A model generated the notes under the pieces. That model was given only the letters and a program-made list of their open reading frames with translations, had not been told where the DNA came from and did not search any database. Below, one piece after another: positions 50,305 to 59,782 of a stretch of 64,000 nt of DNA. The stretch spans positions 124,001 through 188,000 of the forward strand of contig JANPER010000122.1 of the NCBI GenBank assembly GCA_031423015.1, given 5' to 3'. Both the position numbers and the translations under genes were made by a program. The DNA comes from DATGPD01 sp031423015. Its GTDB lineage: Bacteria > Planctomycetota > UBA1135 > UBA2386. Numbering within the stretch: position 1 is the first letter of the stretch; each line of letters opens with the position of its first letter.

Positions 50305-51435
50305 GTGCTCTCGTCGGTTTACGTCCACGTCCCGTTCTGCGTGGTGAAGTGCGGCTACTGCGACTTCAACTCGTTCACCGCTGACGGGACCGCGCCGCTC
50401 GATCGCTTCCTCGCGGCGCTCGAGATCGAACTCCGGCGCGCGCACGTGCCCAGGCATCCGGTGAGCGTCTTCATCGGCGGCGGCACGCCGAGCTACCTCG
50501 ACGAGGATCGCTTGCACCGGCTGTTCGAGTTACTCGACCGCCACATCGACCTGCACGCCTGCCCGGAGGTCTCCATGGAGGCGAACCCCGAGAGCATCAC
50601 CACCGCCAAGGCGCAGATCGCACGCGAGCATGGAGTGCGCCGCATGAGCATGGGGGCGCAGTCGTTCGACAACCGCTTCTTGAAGCTGCTCGACCGCGCG
50701 CACGATGGCGCGCGCATCGCAGCCGCGGTGGCCGACGTGCGCGCCGCTGGCGTCGACAATCTGAACCTCGACCTCATCTTCGCGCTGCCCGGCCAGACAC
50801 TCGAACAGTGGCAGGTCGACCTCGACACCGGGCTCTCGCTGGCGCCCGATCACCTGTCTGCCTACTCGCTCACCTTCGAGCCGGGCACGCGCTTCACACG
50901 CGATCTGCAGCAGGGTCGCATGCAGCAAAACGACGAAGGCACTGACCGCGCGATGTTCTTGCACACCCGCGCGCGCCTCACCGCGGCTGGGTTCGTCGCC
51001 TACGAAGTGAGCAACTTCGCTGGCCGCGGGGGGCCGTGCCGACACAACGACCACTACTGGCTACAGGGCGACTACGTCGGTGTCGGCCCGGGCGCGTCGT
51101 CGCACCGTAGCGGTGTGCGCTGGACCAACCTGAAGCCGCTCGAAGCGTGGGCGCTGGCGCTCGAACGTGGACACCCGCCGGCCGGCGAGGCCGAGACGCT
51201 CGCGCCAGCAAAACGCGCGGCCGAAGCGTTGTGGCTCGGCCTTCGCCGCGCCGAGGGTGTCGATCTGCGCGCCGTCGCGACCCGCACCGGCGCTGATCCT
51301 GGATCGCTGTTCGCGCGCGAACTCGACGGCCTTTCGCGTGCCGAACTGATCACGCGCACCGGCGACTGGCTGCGCCTGACCGACGCCGGCCTTCTCGTTG
51401 CTGATGAAGTCGGAGCCCGAATCCTGCGCGCGTGA
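50305..51435 (+). CDS. hemW: Radical SAM heme chaperone HemW
   Basis: About 376 residues from the GTG at 50305 (VLSSVYVHVPFCVVKCGYCDF). The Cys-x3-Cys-x2-Cys iron-sulfur motif is at residues 12-19 (CVVKCGYC). VFIGGGTPSYL and VSMEANPESI are the HemW/HemN-like radical SAM core blocks, FALPGQTLEQWQVDL and YSLTFEPGT follow. HemW-like proteins (once annotated as HemN) bind haem and insert it. The open frame to 50212 runs through the inverted repeat. Confidence 0.93.
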   Translation: MLSSVYVHVPFCVVKCGYCDFNSFTADGTAPLDRFLAALEIELRRAHVPRHPVSVFIGGGTPSYLDEDRLHRLFELLDRHIDLHACPEVSMEANPESITTAKAQIAREHGVRRMSMGAQSFDNRFLKLLDRAHDGARIAAAVADVRAAGVDNLNLDLIFALPGQTLEQWQVDLDTGLSLAPDHLSAYSLTFEPGTRFTRDLQQGRMQQNDEGTDRAMFLHTRARLTAAGFVAYEVSNFAGRGGPCRHNDHYWLQGDYVGVGPGASSHRSGVRWTNLKPLEAWALALERGHPPAGEAETLAPAKRAAEALWLGLRRAEGVDLRAVATRTGADPGSLFARELDGLSRAELITRTGDWLRLTDAGLLVADEVGARILRA

Positions 51436-51465
51436 GCGCCAAACAGCAGTTCGGTCGGTCCGCGG

Positions 51466-51660
51466 CTAGAAGGTTCGCCAGATCCCGATGTGCCCGCCGA
51501 GCAGGAAGGCGACGGCCACGAGCACGCCGAGGATGCCACCACCCAGCACGATGCCACCCACGAAGGCAGCGATCTCCCCGCCGCTCGGAAAGAAGCGGCT
51601 CAGGAGGTCGAGGATGTTCTCGTCGCCTTTGGCTTCGGCGCGGGGGATTGGATTGCTCAT
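51466..51660 (-). CDS. Small membrane protein
   Basis: 64 residues from the ATG at 51660 (MSNPIPRAEAKGDENILDLLSRFF). An amphipathic start is followed by a Gly-rich membrane segment (IAAFVGGIVLGGGILGVLVAVAFLLGGHIGIW). Converges on hemW with 30 nt between stops. The longer frame to 52059 overlaps the divergent acyltransferase promoter. Function unknown. Confidence 0.62.
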   Translation of the reverse strand: MSNPIPRAEAKGDENILDLLSRFFPSGGEIAAFVGGIVLGGGILGVLVAVAFLLGGHIGIWRTF

Positions 51661-51912
51661 GGCGATACGATTTGGAAGCTGCGCGAAGGCAGCAGAATTG
51701 CGCCTCCGGCAGCCCCTGACCAGACTTTTTCGGCAGCCGGCCCTTCCGGCCACGAGTTCTGCCACACCATCGCCGCGCTTGCGTAGGCCGGGCCAACAGC
51801 CGATGAGGGAATGGGGCCGTCTGTTGCTCGCCGGCTGGCCAACCTGTAGGCAGATGACGACCCCGATGCGAACCGTTCTGCGAGCCCGACCTCTCGCCCG
51901 CCGGCCGACGGA

Positions 51913-53007
51913 ATGAGCCTGATCGGAGCCATGCCACGCAGCGCGCCGCCGGCTGAGACGTCGGCGTATGACGCCTACCGCACGCGGCGCCACCTGGCGT
52001 CGCTCGATGGCATTCGCTGCCTGAGCATTCTCGCCGTGCTGTGGCATCACAGTCCGCACGCCTACACCGTCCCATCGACCCGTGGCTTCCTCGGCGTCGA
52101 CTTGTTCTTTGTGCTCAGCGGTTACCTGATCACCACTCTGCTGCTACGCGAGCGCGACGCGACCGGCACCATCTCGCTGCGGGCGTTCTACATGCGCCGG
52201 TCGTTGCGCATCTTCCCGCTCTACTACCTGGTGCTCTTCGGCCAGGCCGCGTGGCTGTGGCACAGCAAGAGCGGGACGGCGGTGGCCAACGACTACTTCG
52301 CCATCTTCCCGTACTACGCGACCTACACCGCGAATTGGGCCGCGAAGGAGAACCTGTTCGCGCACGCGTGGTCGCTGGCCGTCGAAGAGCAGTTCTACTT
52401 GGTATGGCCGCCGATGTTGCTGTGGCTCGGCGTGCGGCGTTCGCTCGCGCTACTCCTGGGGCTCTTGGCGTTCAACCAGGTGTTCGACTTCGGGTTGTTC
52501 GGCGAAGAATGGCTGGACTTCGCGCGCCGCATGGGCGGCTACTCGGCGATCGTGATCGGCGTGCTGCTCGGCATCAGCCTGCACACACCACGCGTGTTCG
52601 AGCGGGTGTACGCGTTGGTTGGCAAGCGTCAGTTCATCTGGCTGCCGCTGCTCGCGCTCGGCGGCCTCGTGTGCGTACCCGGCGACCTCGCCGGCTGGCC
52701 GCGCCTGAGCATCCACCTGACGATGGCAGTGCTCGTGGCCGCCGTCGTGGCGCCAGCCGACCACGCGCTGTCACGCCTGTTGCGCTGCAAGCCAGCGGTC
52801 CACATCGGCATGGTCAGCTACGGCATGTACCTGCTGCACCAGCTCTGCTTCATCGCCGTCGGGCGCCTGATCAACCGCGAGAACGACAACGTGCTGCCGT
52901 TCTTCGTACTGGGCACGATCGTGACCGTCATCGTGTGCACGATCAGCTTCCGCACGTTCGAGGCGTTCTTCATGCGCCTCAAGAAGCGTTTCGAGCGCCA
53001 GCGCTGA
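51913..53007 (+). CDS. Acyltransferase family 3 (OafA/YrhL-like) membrane protein
   Basis: 364 residues, about ten membrane helices. The family's first helix has the diagnostic LDGIRCLSILAVLWHHS, followed by FLGVDLFFVLSGYLITTLLLRE and RRSLRIFPLYYLVLF. Catalysis by these enzymes (O-acetyl or other acyl transfer to exported polysaccharide or lipids) uses the His in VLWHH and Arg in RRSLRIFP. ATG at 51913; ATG at 51931 is possible. Convergent with the aminotransferase gene with a 7-nt gap. Confidence 0.92.
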   Translation: MSLIGAMPRSAPPAETSAYDAYRTRRHLASLDGIRCLSILAVLWHHSPHAYTVPSTRGFLGVDLFFVLSGYLITTLLLRERDATGTISLRAFYMRRSLRIFPLYYLVLFGQAAWLWHSKSGTAVANDYFAIFPYYATYTANWAAKENLFAHAWSLAVEEQFYLVWPPMLLWLGVRRSLALLLGLLAFNQVFDFGLFGEEWLDFARRMGGYSAIVIGVLLGISLHTPRVFERVYALVGKRQFIWLPLLALGGLVCVPGDLAGWPRLSIHLTMAVLVAAVVAPADHALSRLLRCKPAVHIGMVSYGMYLLHQLCFIAVGRLINRENDNVLPFFVLGTIVTVIVCTISFRTFEAFFMRLKKRFERQR

Positions 53008-53014
53008 CTGCTAA

Positions 53015-54337
53015 CTACTTGAGCTGGCGCAACGCGTGCGCCAGCCGTGGCAACGCGCTGTCGATGTCGGCCAGGCTCACGGCACCAATGCTCAAGCGGA
53101 ACCAACCGTCGTCGGCGGGACAGCCGAACGCCTGGAACGGCACGATGCCGACGCCCGCCGCTTCGAGCACGTAGCGGCGCACGTCCTCGTTGGTGCGCAG
53201 CGCGACCCCGTCGGGTGTGTGTTTGCCAAACGGCGTGATCCGCGTCGTGAGATAGATCGCGCCCATCGGCGGCAACGCTTCTACCGGCAGACCCTGCCGG
53301 CGTAGCTCTTCCAAGCCCTCGTAGGCGCGGCCGAGCCGCTCGCCGATCCCAGCCCGGAACGTGGTGAGGTAGGCGTCGATCGCCGGCGCGTCGTCGAGCA
53401 GCTCCGCCGCAGCGACCTGTTCGGCGCGCGGCGCCCACGCGCCCACGTGCCCAACGATGGCCGACATGCGCTCGATCACGTCGACCGGACCAACGGCCCA
53501 ACCAACGCGTACGCCGGTGGCGGCGAACGCCTTGCTGATGCCGTCGACGTAGATCGTGTAACGCGCCATCTCCGGGATCAGCCCCGTCGGCGTCGCGTGC
53601 ACTGTGTCGCCGACGCACAGCATGAAATAGACCTGGTCGTAGAGCAGGAACAGGGGCCGCTCGCCACGCCGTTCACGCCCCTCGTTCTCGCGCAACACGG
53701 CCTCGCAGATCGCGCGCAGTTCGTTCGGATCGATCGCCGTGCCCGTGGGATTGAGCGGCGAGTTGATGGTCAGCAAACGCGCACCGGGGAGAGCCTTCTC
53801 GAGCTGGCCGCGGGTCGGCAAGAAGCGCGTCTGCCGCGTGCAAGGAATGGTCACGCCCACCGCGCCCACCATGTGCGTGTAGTGGTTGTTGTTCCAACTC
53901 GGCAGCGGGTAGACCACGCGGTCACCGGGGTCGCACACCGCCGCGTAGGCCGAGTAAATGATCGGCCGCGCGCCTGAAGCGATGAGCACCGACGTGAACG
54001 GGTACTTCAGGCCGAGTTCGCGTTCATAGAAGCGCTGCACTGCCTCGCGCAGCGGCAGCATGCCATCGGAGGGCGGATAGTTGGTCTCCCCGCGCCCGTA
54101 GGCCGCCACGATCCCAGCGCGCAACCGTTCGGGGATCGGAAACTGCTTGGGGTCGAAGTCGCCGACCGTGAGGTTGCAGATGGTGCGGCCGCCGCGTTGC
54201 AGGGCACGAATCTCGGCAGCGATCTTGAGGATCTCCGAGCCGATCAGGCCGTGCGCCATCTTGCCGACGCGGGTCGCCGGAACGCGCTTTCCGGCCTCGG
54301 CGAACGCCGTCGCGTCCACCATCGTGAGTTTGGACAT
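53015..54337 (-). CDS. PLP-dependent aminotransferase, class I/II
   Basis: 440 residues, fold-type I. The PLP lysine is in YVDGISKAFAATGVRVGWAVGP. TVGDFDPKQFPIPERLRAGI and NSPLNPTGTAID are family blocks near the substrate and cofactor; ASGARPIIYSAYAAVCDPGDRVVYPLPSWNNN is the phosphate-binding region. It probably acts on an amino acid (aspartate/aromatic-like), but specificity cannot be read from this. TATCTT followed by 7 nt before the ATG suggests a leaderless start. Downstream of the DUF4139 gene (90 nt) on the same strand. Confidence 0.9.
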   Translation of the reverse strand: MSKLTMVDATAFAEAGKRVPATRVGKMAHGLIGSEILKIAAEIRALQRGGRTICNLTVGDFDPKQFPIPERLRAGIVAAYGRGETNYPPSDGMLPLREAVQRFYERELGLKYPFTSVLIASGARPIIYSAYAAVCDPGDRVVYPLPSWNNNHYTHMVGAVGVTIPCTRQTRFLPTRGQLEKALPGARLLTINSPLNPTGTAIDPNELRAICEAVLRENEGRERRGERPLFLLYDQVYFMLCVGDTVHATPTGLIPEMARYTIYVDGISKAFAATGVRVGWAVGPVDVIERMSAIVGHVGAWAPRAEQVAAAELLDDAPAIDAYLTTFRAGIGERLGRAYEGLEELRRQGLPVEALPPMGAIYLTTRITPFGKHTPDGVALRTNEDVRRYVLEAAGVGIVPFQAFGCPADDGWFRLSIGAVSLADIDSALPRLAHALRQLK

Positions 54338-54426
54338 CGGCCCGAAGATAGCGGGCGTCGGCGGGATTGCGACCCTCGGGCCCTACGCCCCGCGGGCCGC
54401 AAGGGCGCCGCTTCAGTCCGACCGCC

Positions 54427-56466
54427 CTACTCGCGGAACGCCTGCACCTTGACGCCGATCTCCTGCGCGAGCTGATCGCGACGCTGCGTTGCCGCCGCGA
54501 CCAGGCGATCCAGCTCGTCGGTACGCTGGAGCGCCTGCGTGAAGCGCACGACGTACTGGTCGCGCAGCTTCTTCTCCTCCGGCGAATCGCGCAGCGCCGA
54601 CATGTTGTTGCGCAGCGTCGTCTGCGTCTGGTTCAAGGTTGCACGCTCCCGCTCGTGGTTCGCGAGTTCACGTTCTACCGCCGCACGCTGATCGAGCAGG
54701 CCAACGATGCTGTCCAAGAACGCGCGCGCACTCGCCGACAGATACTTCTGCTGCAAATGGACGCGGATCTGGTCGACGCCCTGATCGAGGATGCCAACCT
54801 GCGCGCTCACCTCGCGCTCTTGCCGCACCACGAACTCGGTGTCGGCGCCTACCGCGAGGTCGATCTTGAAGCGGTAGTGCGCGGGCATCTCTTCGGCCGC
54901 GGCCTTGGGCTCGATCAGCTTGAAGTCGCCGCCCGCCTTGTCGTGATCGAGGTAGAGCACGTACGCCTTGCCCGCCTTGTTGCGCAGCTTGTAGCGGTGC
55001 TCATACGCCTCGCGGTAGAAGGTGGTGAACAGACCGTTCACCAGCGTCGACCGCACGATCGGCATCGCCTGTTGATCGCCACGTTGTTCCACTTCGACGG
55101 CCGTCTCCAGCGCGTAGGTCACCATCTCGCGCATGCCGGCCTTCAAGGTCTTCGGCAGCATGCCTTCGCCCAGGCACGTCGAGCCTTCGAACACCGTGAT
55201 CGGCCCCTTCTCCAGGGTCAACGCCGTGCTGTTGTCGAGGTAGACCGCGTGATGCGGGTGCTGCGACAGCTCGCGCCGCCAGAACAGCACGCGTTCGCTC
55301 TTCGACACGCGTTCCAGCAGGATGGGCACGAGCGCCGCTTGGCCCTGCTTGATCGTCACCGGACCACTCGCGGTGTACGAGAACAGATCACCCACGGTCA
55401 CGCCTTCGGCCGCGGGGATGTTCGACATCTCGAGCGCCTCGCCGAGGCTCATGCCGGGCGCCGCCGCCATCGGCGCTGGGGCCGCGTCCGCCATCTCCTC
55501 GGCCTTCGCCATCTCGCGCCGTGCCCGCCCGCGCGCGGGTGCCGATGGGGCCATGCCGCCCGCGGGCTCCGCCGCCAACCCCGCGCCCACCGACACGACC
55601 GGCCGTTGCGGGTAGTACGAGGTGTACAGATCGATCACGAACGACTGTGGGCTGCCAGCGACGAACGACAAGCGCACGTCGTTCCAGTCCTCGTCGGTAC
55701 GGTTCTCGACGATCGCCCAGCCTTGGAGCAAAGGCGCCTGCCCCTCTTCCATGATCAACCGATACGACGTCTTCCAGATCGGCGTCTCGATGATGTAGCC
55801 GGCGCGCACCTTGCGCTCGCCTTCGCCCACGGCGCGCAGGTTCACCGTCTTGCGATCGGCGTAGCGCGCCTTGGCGTAGATGTCCATCATGCGCGCCAGG
55901 TCGCGACGCACGGTCTCGTCGAGGATCTCGATCGAACTCGCGTCGAGCACGTCGACCGCCTGAATCGCGCCGTCTTCGCGCAGCAACACCAACTTGTGCG
56001 TCGTCAACACGGTCTGATCGACCAAACGCTGCACCGGCTCGATGCCGAGCACGCTGCCGACCGCCGGCGTGGCACCGACGTTGGCGCGCACCTTGGCTCC
56101 CTTCAACTGGGCCAAGAACTGGGTCAGCGCGCTGCCCTCGGGCACCCGGAACAGAATGTCTTCCAGCTGCTTCTGAATCGGGTCTTTGCTGTCGTAGAGG
56201 ATGGTGCTGATCCGACCGCCGCCGAGATCGATGGCGTACAGCGACTTCAGGATGTCCTTCATCTGCGCCGTCTTGAACGACAGCGGCACCGTGGCATCGC
56301 CGCGCACGGTGCCTTCGCGCTCGAAGTAGCCAACGCCGTGCTTGTAAAGGACGATTCGGGTGATGTTGAGGCGGTTGTCGCCCGGCGTCTGGGCTCCAGG
56401 GGCTTGAGCGTTCATGGCGGTGAGAAGCGCGATCCCGACGATCGCATGGGCAATTGAGATTCGCAT
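54427..56466 (-). CDS. DUF4139-like secreted protein with coiled coil
   Basis: About 679 residues from the ATG at 56466 (MRISIAHAIVGIALLTAMNAQAPG, signal peptide). The central section (VRAGYIIETPIWKTSYRLIMEEGQAPLLQGWAIVENRTDEDW) has the W-x-x-x-Y/F...W-A-x-V-E-N-x-T pattern of the DUF4139 (MuiA-like) family, and VPILLERVSKSERVLFWRREL is in the expected place. The last 130 residues form a charged coiled coil (ERELANHERERATLNQTQTTLRNNMSALRD). The longer frame to 57000 overlaps pyrF on the other strand. Function unknown, presumably periplasmic. Confidence 0.85.
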   Translation of the reverse strand: MRISIAHAIVGIALLTAMNAQAPGAQTPGDNRLNITRIVLYKHGVGYFEREGTVRGDATVPLSFKTAQMKDILKSLYAIDLGGGRISTILYDSKDPIQKQLEDILFRVPEGSALTQFLAQLKGAKVRANVGATPAVGSVLGIEPVQRLVDQTVLTTHKLVLLREDGAIQAVDVLDASSIEILDETVRRDLARMMDIYAKARYADRKTVNLRAVGEGERKVRAGYIIETPIWKTSYRLIMEEGQAPLLQGWAIVENRTDEDWNDVRLSFVAGSPQSFVIDLYTSYYPQRPVVSVGAGLAAEPAGGMAPSAPARGRARREMAKAEEMADAAPAPMAAAPGMSLGEALEMSNIPAAEGVTVGDLFSYTASGPVTIKQGQAALVPILLERVSKSERVLFWRRELSQHPHHAVYLDNSTALTLEKGPITVFEGSTCLGEGMLPKTLKAGMREMVTYALETAVEVEQRGDQQAMPIVRSTLVNGLFTTFYREAYEHRYKLRNKAGKAYVLYLDHDKAGGDFKLIEPKAAAEEMPAHYRFKIDLAVGADTEFVVRQEREVSAQVGILDQGVDQIRVHLQQKYLSASARAFLDSIVGLLDQRAAVERELANHERERATLNQTQTTLRNNMSALRDSPEEKKLRDQYVVRFTQALQRTDELDRLVAAATQRRDQLAQEIGVKVQAFRE

Positions 56467-56625
56467 GATGAGGAGTCCTCGTTCGAGCGATGGTGCTTGG
56501 CGAGCCGCGAAGCAGCAAGGAAGACGACGGCCAGGATACGGCGCCGGCCGATCTTCTTCGATGGAACTCGCACGGTGCGCGGCGAAGCGTGACATCGGTG
56601 CGCCGCCGCCGTACACCATCGGCTG

Positions 56626-57501
56626 ATGGTCGCCTCCTTCGTCTCGCGCCTGCGGCACAAGCTCACCGGCGGGCACGCGCCGGTGTGCGTGGGGCTCGAC
56701 CCGCGGCTCGACGCGCTGCCCAGCCGGCTGTTGCCCGCCGCCGCGCCGGCGGCGCGCATCGCCGCGTTCTACGGCGAAGTGGTGCCGGCGATCGCGCCCT
56801 ACGTGCCGGTGGTCAAGCCGAACATCGCGTTCTTCGAGCGCTACGGCGCGGCTGGCTTTGCGGCCTACGAGGGCGTGTGCCAGGCGGCGCGTTCGGCGGG
56901 CTTGTTGGTGATCGGCGATATCAAGCGCGGCGACATCGGCCCGACGGCTAGCGCCTACGCCGACGTGCACCTCGACCTCGCCGACGCTGTGACCCTGCAC
57001 CCGCTCATGGGCAAGGACAGCGTCGACCCGTTCTTGCAGCGCTGCTTGGTCACCGGCGGGGCTGTGTTCGTGTTGGTGCGCACCAGCAATTCGTCGGCGA
57101 CTGAGTTTCAGGGCCTACACACGCGCGACGGCGAAGAGCTGTCCGATGTGATCGCCGCGCATGTGCACCAGTGGGGCGAGGGTTTGGGTGAAGCGCACGA
57201 CTATGGCCCGGTGGGCGCCGTCGTGGGAGCGACCTATCCGCAAGAGATGGCGCGCCTTAGAGGCCGCATGCCGCGTGCCCTGATCTTGGTGCCCGGGGTC
57301 GGCGCGCAGGGTGGCACGGTGCGCGACGCGCTGTCGGCGTTCGACGCCCACGGCGTCGGCGGCATCGTCAATCAAAGCCGCGGCATCGCGCAGTGTTTTG
57401 CACCCGACGATCCTCAATGGCTCGATCGAGTGGTGACCGCGGCCAAGTCGTTTTCAACTGAGATGCACAACGCTCTGCGCGCGCAAGGAACCATCAAGTG
57501 A
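56626..57501 (+). CDS. pyrF: Orotidine 5'-phosphate decarboxylase, type 2
   Basis: 291 residues; makes UMP in de novo pyrimidine synthesis. The catalytic D-x-K-x-x-D block is GDIKRGDIGPTAS. VCVGLDPRLD is the N-terminal substrate strand, LHPLMGKDSVDPF and PGVGAQGGTVRD the phosphate end. The longer type 2 form fits. GTGA overlap with bshC ties the two together. ACCATCGGCTG precedes the ATG, similar to the bshA leader. Confidence 0.94.
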   Translation: MVASFVSRLRHKLTGGHAPVCVGLDPRLDALPSRLLPAAAPAARIAAFYGEVVPAIAPYVPVVKPNIAFFERYGAAGFAAYEGVCQAARSAGLLVIGDIKRGDIGPTASAYADVHLDLADAVTLHPLMGKDSVDPFLQRCLVTGGAVFVLVRTSNSSATEFQGLHTRDGEELSDVIAAHVHQWGEGLGEAHDYGPVGAVVGATYPQEMARLRGRMPRALILVPGVGAQGGTVRDALSAFDAHGVGGIVNQSRGIAQCFAPDDPQWLDRVVTAAKSFSTEMHNALRAQGTIK

Positions 57502-59072
57502 AGGGATCCTTGCGTCATTTGTCGTTCCGCCGGCTCGATACCTCGGCTGTGCATATGCGTTATCTCGAAGAGGACACCGACCTGGTGCCTTACCTTGGCC
57601 GGCGGCCGCGCGATGTGAAAGAACTCTTGGCGCAGGCACCAATGGGCGCGGCGCGGGTGTTGGCCTTGCCGGAGCTTGGTCGGGTGCTGCACGGCTATGG
57701 CGAGCGCCACGGCGCGCCGGCGGCGGCGCTACAGCGCGCGCAAGAACTCATCGACGGCCAGCAGGTGGTGATGGTGGTCACCGGCCAACAGCCAGGCCTT
57801 CTGGGCGGGCCGCTGTATACGCTGCACAAAGCGGCCACCGCGGTGCGTTTGGCGCGCGACCTCCAGGCGGCTGGGAACGGCTTGCGCGTGGTGCCGGTGT
57901 TCTGGAATCACACCGACGACCACGACTTCGACGAAGTGAATCGCGCCTTCGTGGTCAATCAGCAGCAGGAGGTGCAGCGCCTACGCTTGGATTTGCCACA
58001 CAACGGCGAGGCGATTCGTCACCTCGGGGTTGGCCACGCGATGGAGGTGGTGCTGGCTGAAGTCCGCGAGCTGTTGCCCGAGACCGAGTTTCGCGACTGG
58101 GCGTTCGAGCTGCTGCGCCCGCGTGACCCCAATGAGAGTCTCGGCGCCGGGATGGCGAGGCTGCTGTTTGGCTTGTTTGGCGAGCAGGGTCTCTTGGTGT
58201 TGGAGCCGCGCGAGTTGCCGGCGAGCGCGTTCACCGTGTTGGAGAAGTGGTGGCGCCAGGGCGAGAAGGTGCGCAACAGCCAGCGCGGCACGACCGAGCA
58301 CTTCACCGCGATGGGCCTCGACGTCGGGATCGATCCCGGCGCGACGCTGATGTTCCAGCTCAAGGGGCCGCGTCGGGTGCCGCTGTCGGATGGCGACCCG
58401 CTGCCGCACAGCGTGACCGATCTGAGCCCCGGCGCGATCTTGCGGCCTTTATGGCAAGACGCCTGTTTGCCCACGATCGCGTTCGTGGTGGGTCCTGGCG
58501 AACTCTCCTACTTGTCGCTGACCGGTCCGCTCTACCGCCTGCTCGGTGTGCCCAAGCCAGCCTTCGTGCCGCGCGTGTCGCTGACGCTGGTCGAGCCGTC
58601 GCTCAGCAAGCTGCTCACCAAGTTTGGTTGGGATCTGCCCGACCTGGGTGACGGCCCCGATGCGCTGTTACAGAAACGCCTTGCCGGCGATCAGGCCACC
58701 GTCTTGGAACACGACCTGCGCAGCCTCACCGACTCGGCCGACCGTCGGTTGCAAGACATGGTCGCGCGCGCGCAGGCCTCGCCGCACGCGCACGAGCAGG
58801 GCCTCGCGAGCGGCCTCGACAAGCTGCGCGGCAAGACGATTGCCGACTTCACCAAGCTCGCCGACAAGCTGCAGAGTTCACGCGCCGACCAGCAAGGCGC
58901 CGGCGCGCGGCAGATTCGCCGTCTGTGTGCCAACCTGCGCCCGCGCGGTCGCTTGCAAGAGCGCGTGCTGGTCGCGCTGCCGGCGCTGGTGTCGCACGGT
59001 CCCAAGCTCGGCCCCATGCTCGTCGATGCCGCTGATCCGTTTGCCACCGAGCACGGAGTGCTGGAACTATGA
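57498..59072 (+). CDS. bshC: Bacillithiol biosynthesis cysteine ligase-like protein BshC
   Basis: 524 residues. Recognised by VVTGQQPGLLGGPLYTLHKAATAVRLA (nucleotide-type loop), VFWNHTDDHDFDEVNRAFV and VGPGELSYLSLTGPLYRLLGVPKPAFVPR. The C-terminal 130 residues are a coiled-coil hairpin, as in the Bacillus enzyme. BshC is thought to add cysteine to GlcN-malate in the last step of bacillithiol synthesis. Start GTG at 57498 forms a GTGA overlap with pyrF; the stop overlaps bshB1 as ATGA. Confidence 0.94.
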   Translation: MKGSLRHLSFRRLDTSAVHMRYLEEDTDLVPYLGRRPRDVKELLAQAPMGAARVLALPELGRVLHGYGERHGAPAAALQRAQELIDGQQVVMVVTGQQPGLLGGPLYTLHKAATAVRLARDLQAAGNGLRVVPVFWNHTDDHDFDEVNRAFVVNQQQEVQRLRLDLPHNGEAIRHLGVGHAMEVVLAEVRELLPETEFRDWAFELLRPRDPNESLGAGMARLLFGLFGEQGLLVLEPRELPASAFTVLEKWWRQGEKVRNSQRGTTEHFTAMGLDVGIDPGATLMFQLKGPRRVPLSDGDPLPHSVTDLSPGAILRPLWQDACLPTIAFVVGPGELSYLSLTGPLYRLLGVPKPAFVPRVSLTLVEPSLSKLLTKFGWDLPDLGDGPDALLQKRLAGDQATVLEHDLRSLTDSADRRLQDMVARAQASPHAHEQGLASGLDKLRGKTIADFTKLADKLQSSRADQQGAGARQIRRLCANLRPRGRLQERVLVALPALVSHGPKLGPMLVDAADPFATEHGVLEL

Positions 59073-59773
59073 ACGCCACGGTCGATGTGTTGGTGCTGGC
59101 GCCGCACCCTGACGACGCCGAGATCGCGTGCGGCGGCACCATCTTGCAGTTCACGCGCACCGGGAGAAGCGTGGTGGTCTGCGACCTGACGCGCGGCGAG
59201 AAGGGCTCGCGCGGCACCGCGCAAGCGCGCGCCAAAGAAGCCGAGGCGGCCGCCCTGCTGCTGGGATTGAGCGCGCGCGAGAACCTCGGCCTCCCCGACA
59301 CCGAGCTACACGACGACGAACCCGCACTGCGCGCCGTGCTGGGCGCCATCCGCCGCCATCGCCCAACGCTCTTGTTGGCGCCCCACCAAAGCGATCCGCA
59401 CCCCGACCACACCGCCGCGCACGCGATTTGCCGGCGCGCATGGTTTCACGCCGGCCTGAAGAACGTGCTCCCCGACCTCGGCGCGCCGTTCCGGCCAGAA
59501 CGACTGCTGTGGTATCCCGGCAACGACCTGGTCGCGCCTTCAGTGGTCGTCGACATCAGCACCGTGCTCGCCGACAAGATGGCGGTGGTCCGGTGTTACG
59601 CAAGTCAGATGGAAGGCTTGGATCGCTCCCACTTCGTGCACAAGCTGGATCCGATCGAGCGCGTGGAGCTGCGGGATCGGTACTACGGCTCGCGCGTGGG
59701 GGTGCGGGGCGGCGAGGGGTTTGTCGGCGAGGGTGGGGTGCGCGTGACGGATGCGCTGCAGTTGCTGACGTAG
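59069..59773 (+). CDS. bshB1: Bacillithiol deacetylase BshB1 (PIG-L family)
   Basis: 234 residues. VLVLAPHPDDAEIACGGTI has the HPDD zinc site (His13, Asp16), with HQSDPHPDHTAAHAICRRAWF supplying the second His. The bacillithiol-type segment TRGEKGSRGTAQARAKEAEAAALLLGL and the RYYGSRVGVRGGEGF C-terminal block separate it from general PIG-L proteins. It deacetylates GlcNAc-malate. Overlaps bshC by 4 nt (ATGA); convergent with the next gene (9 nt). Confidence 0.94.
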   Translation: MNATVDVLVLAPHPDDAEIACGGTILQFTRTGRSVVVCDLTRGEKGSRGTAQARAKEAEAAALLLGLSARENLGLPDTELHDDEPALRAVLGAIRRHRPTLLLAPHQSDPHPDHTAAHAICRRAWFHAGLKNVLPDLGAPFRPERLLWYPGNDLVAPSVVVDISTVLADKMAVVRCYASQMEGLDRSHFVHKLDPIERVELRDRYYGSRVGVRGGEGFVGEGGVRVTDALQLLT

Positions 59774-59782
59774 TCGCGGAGA

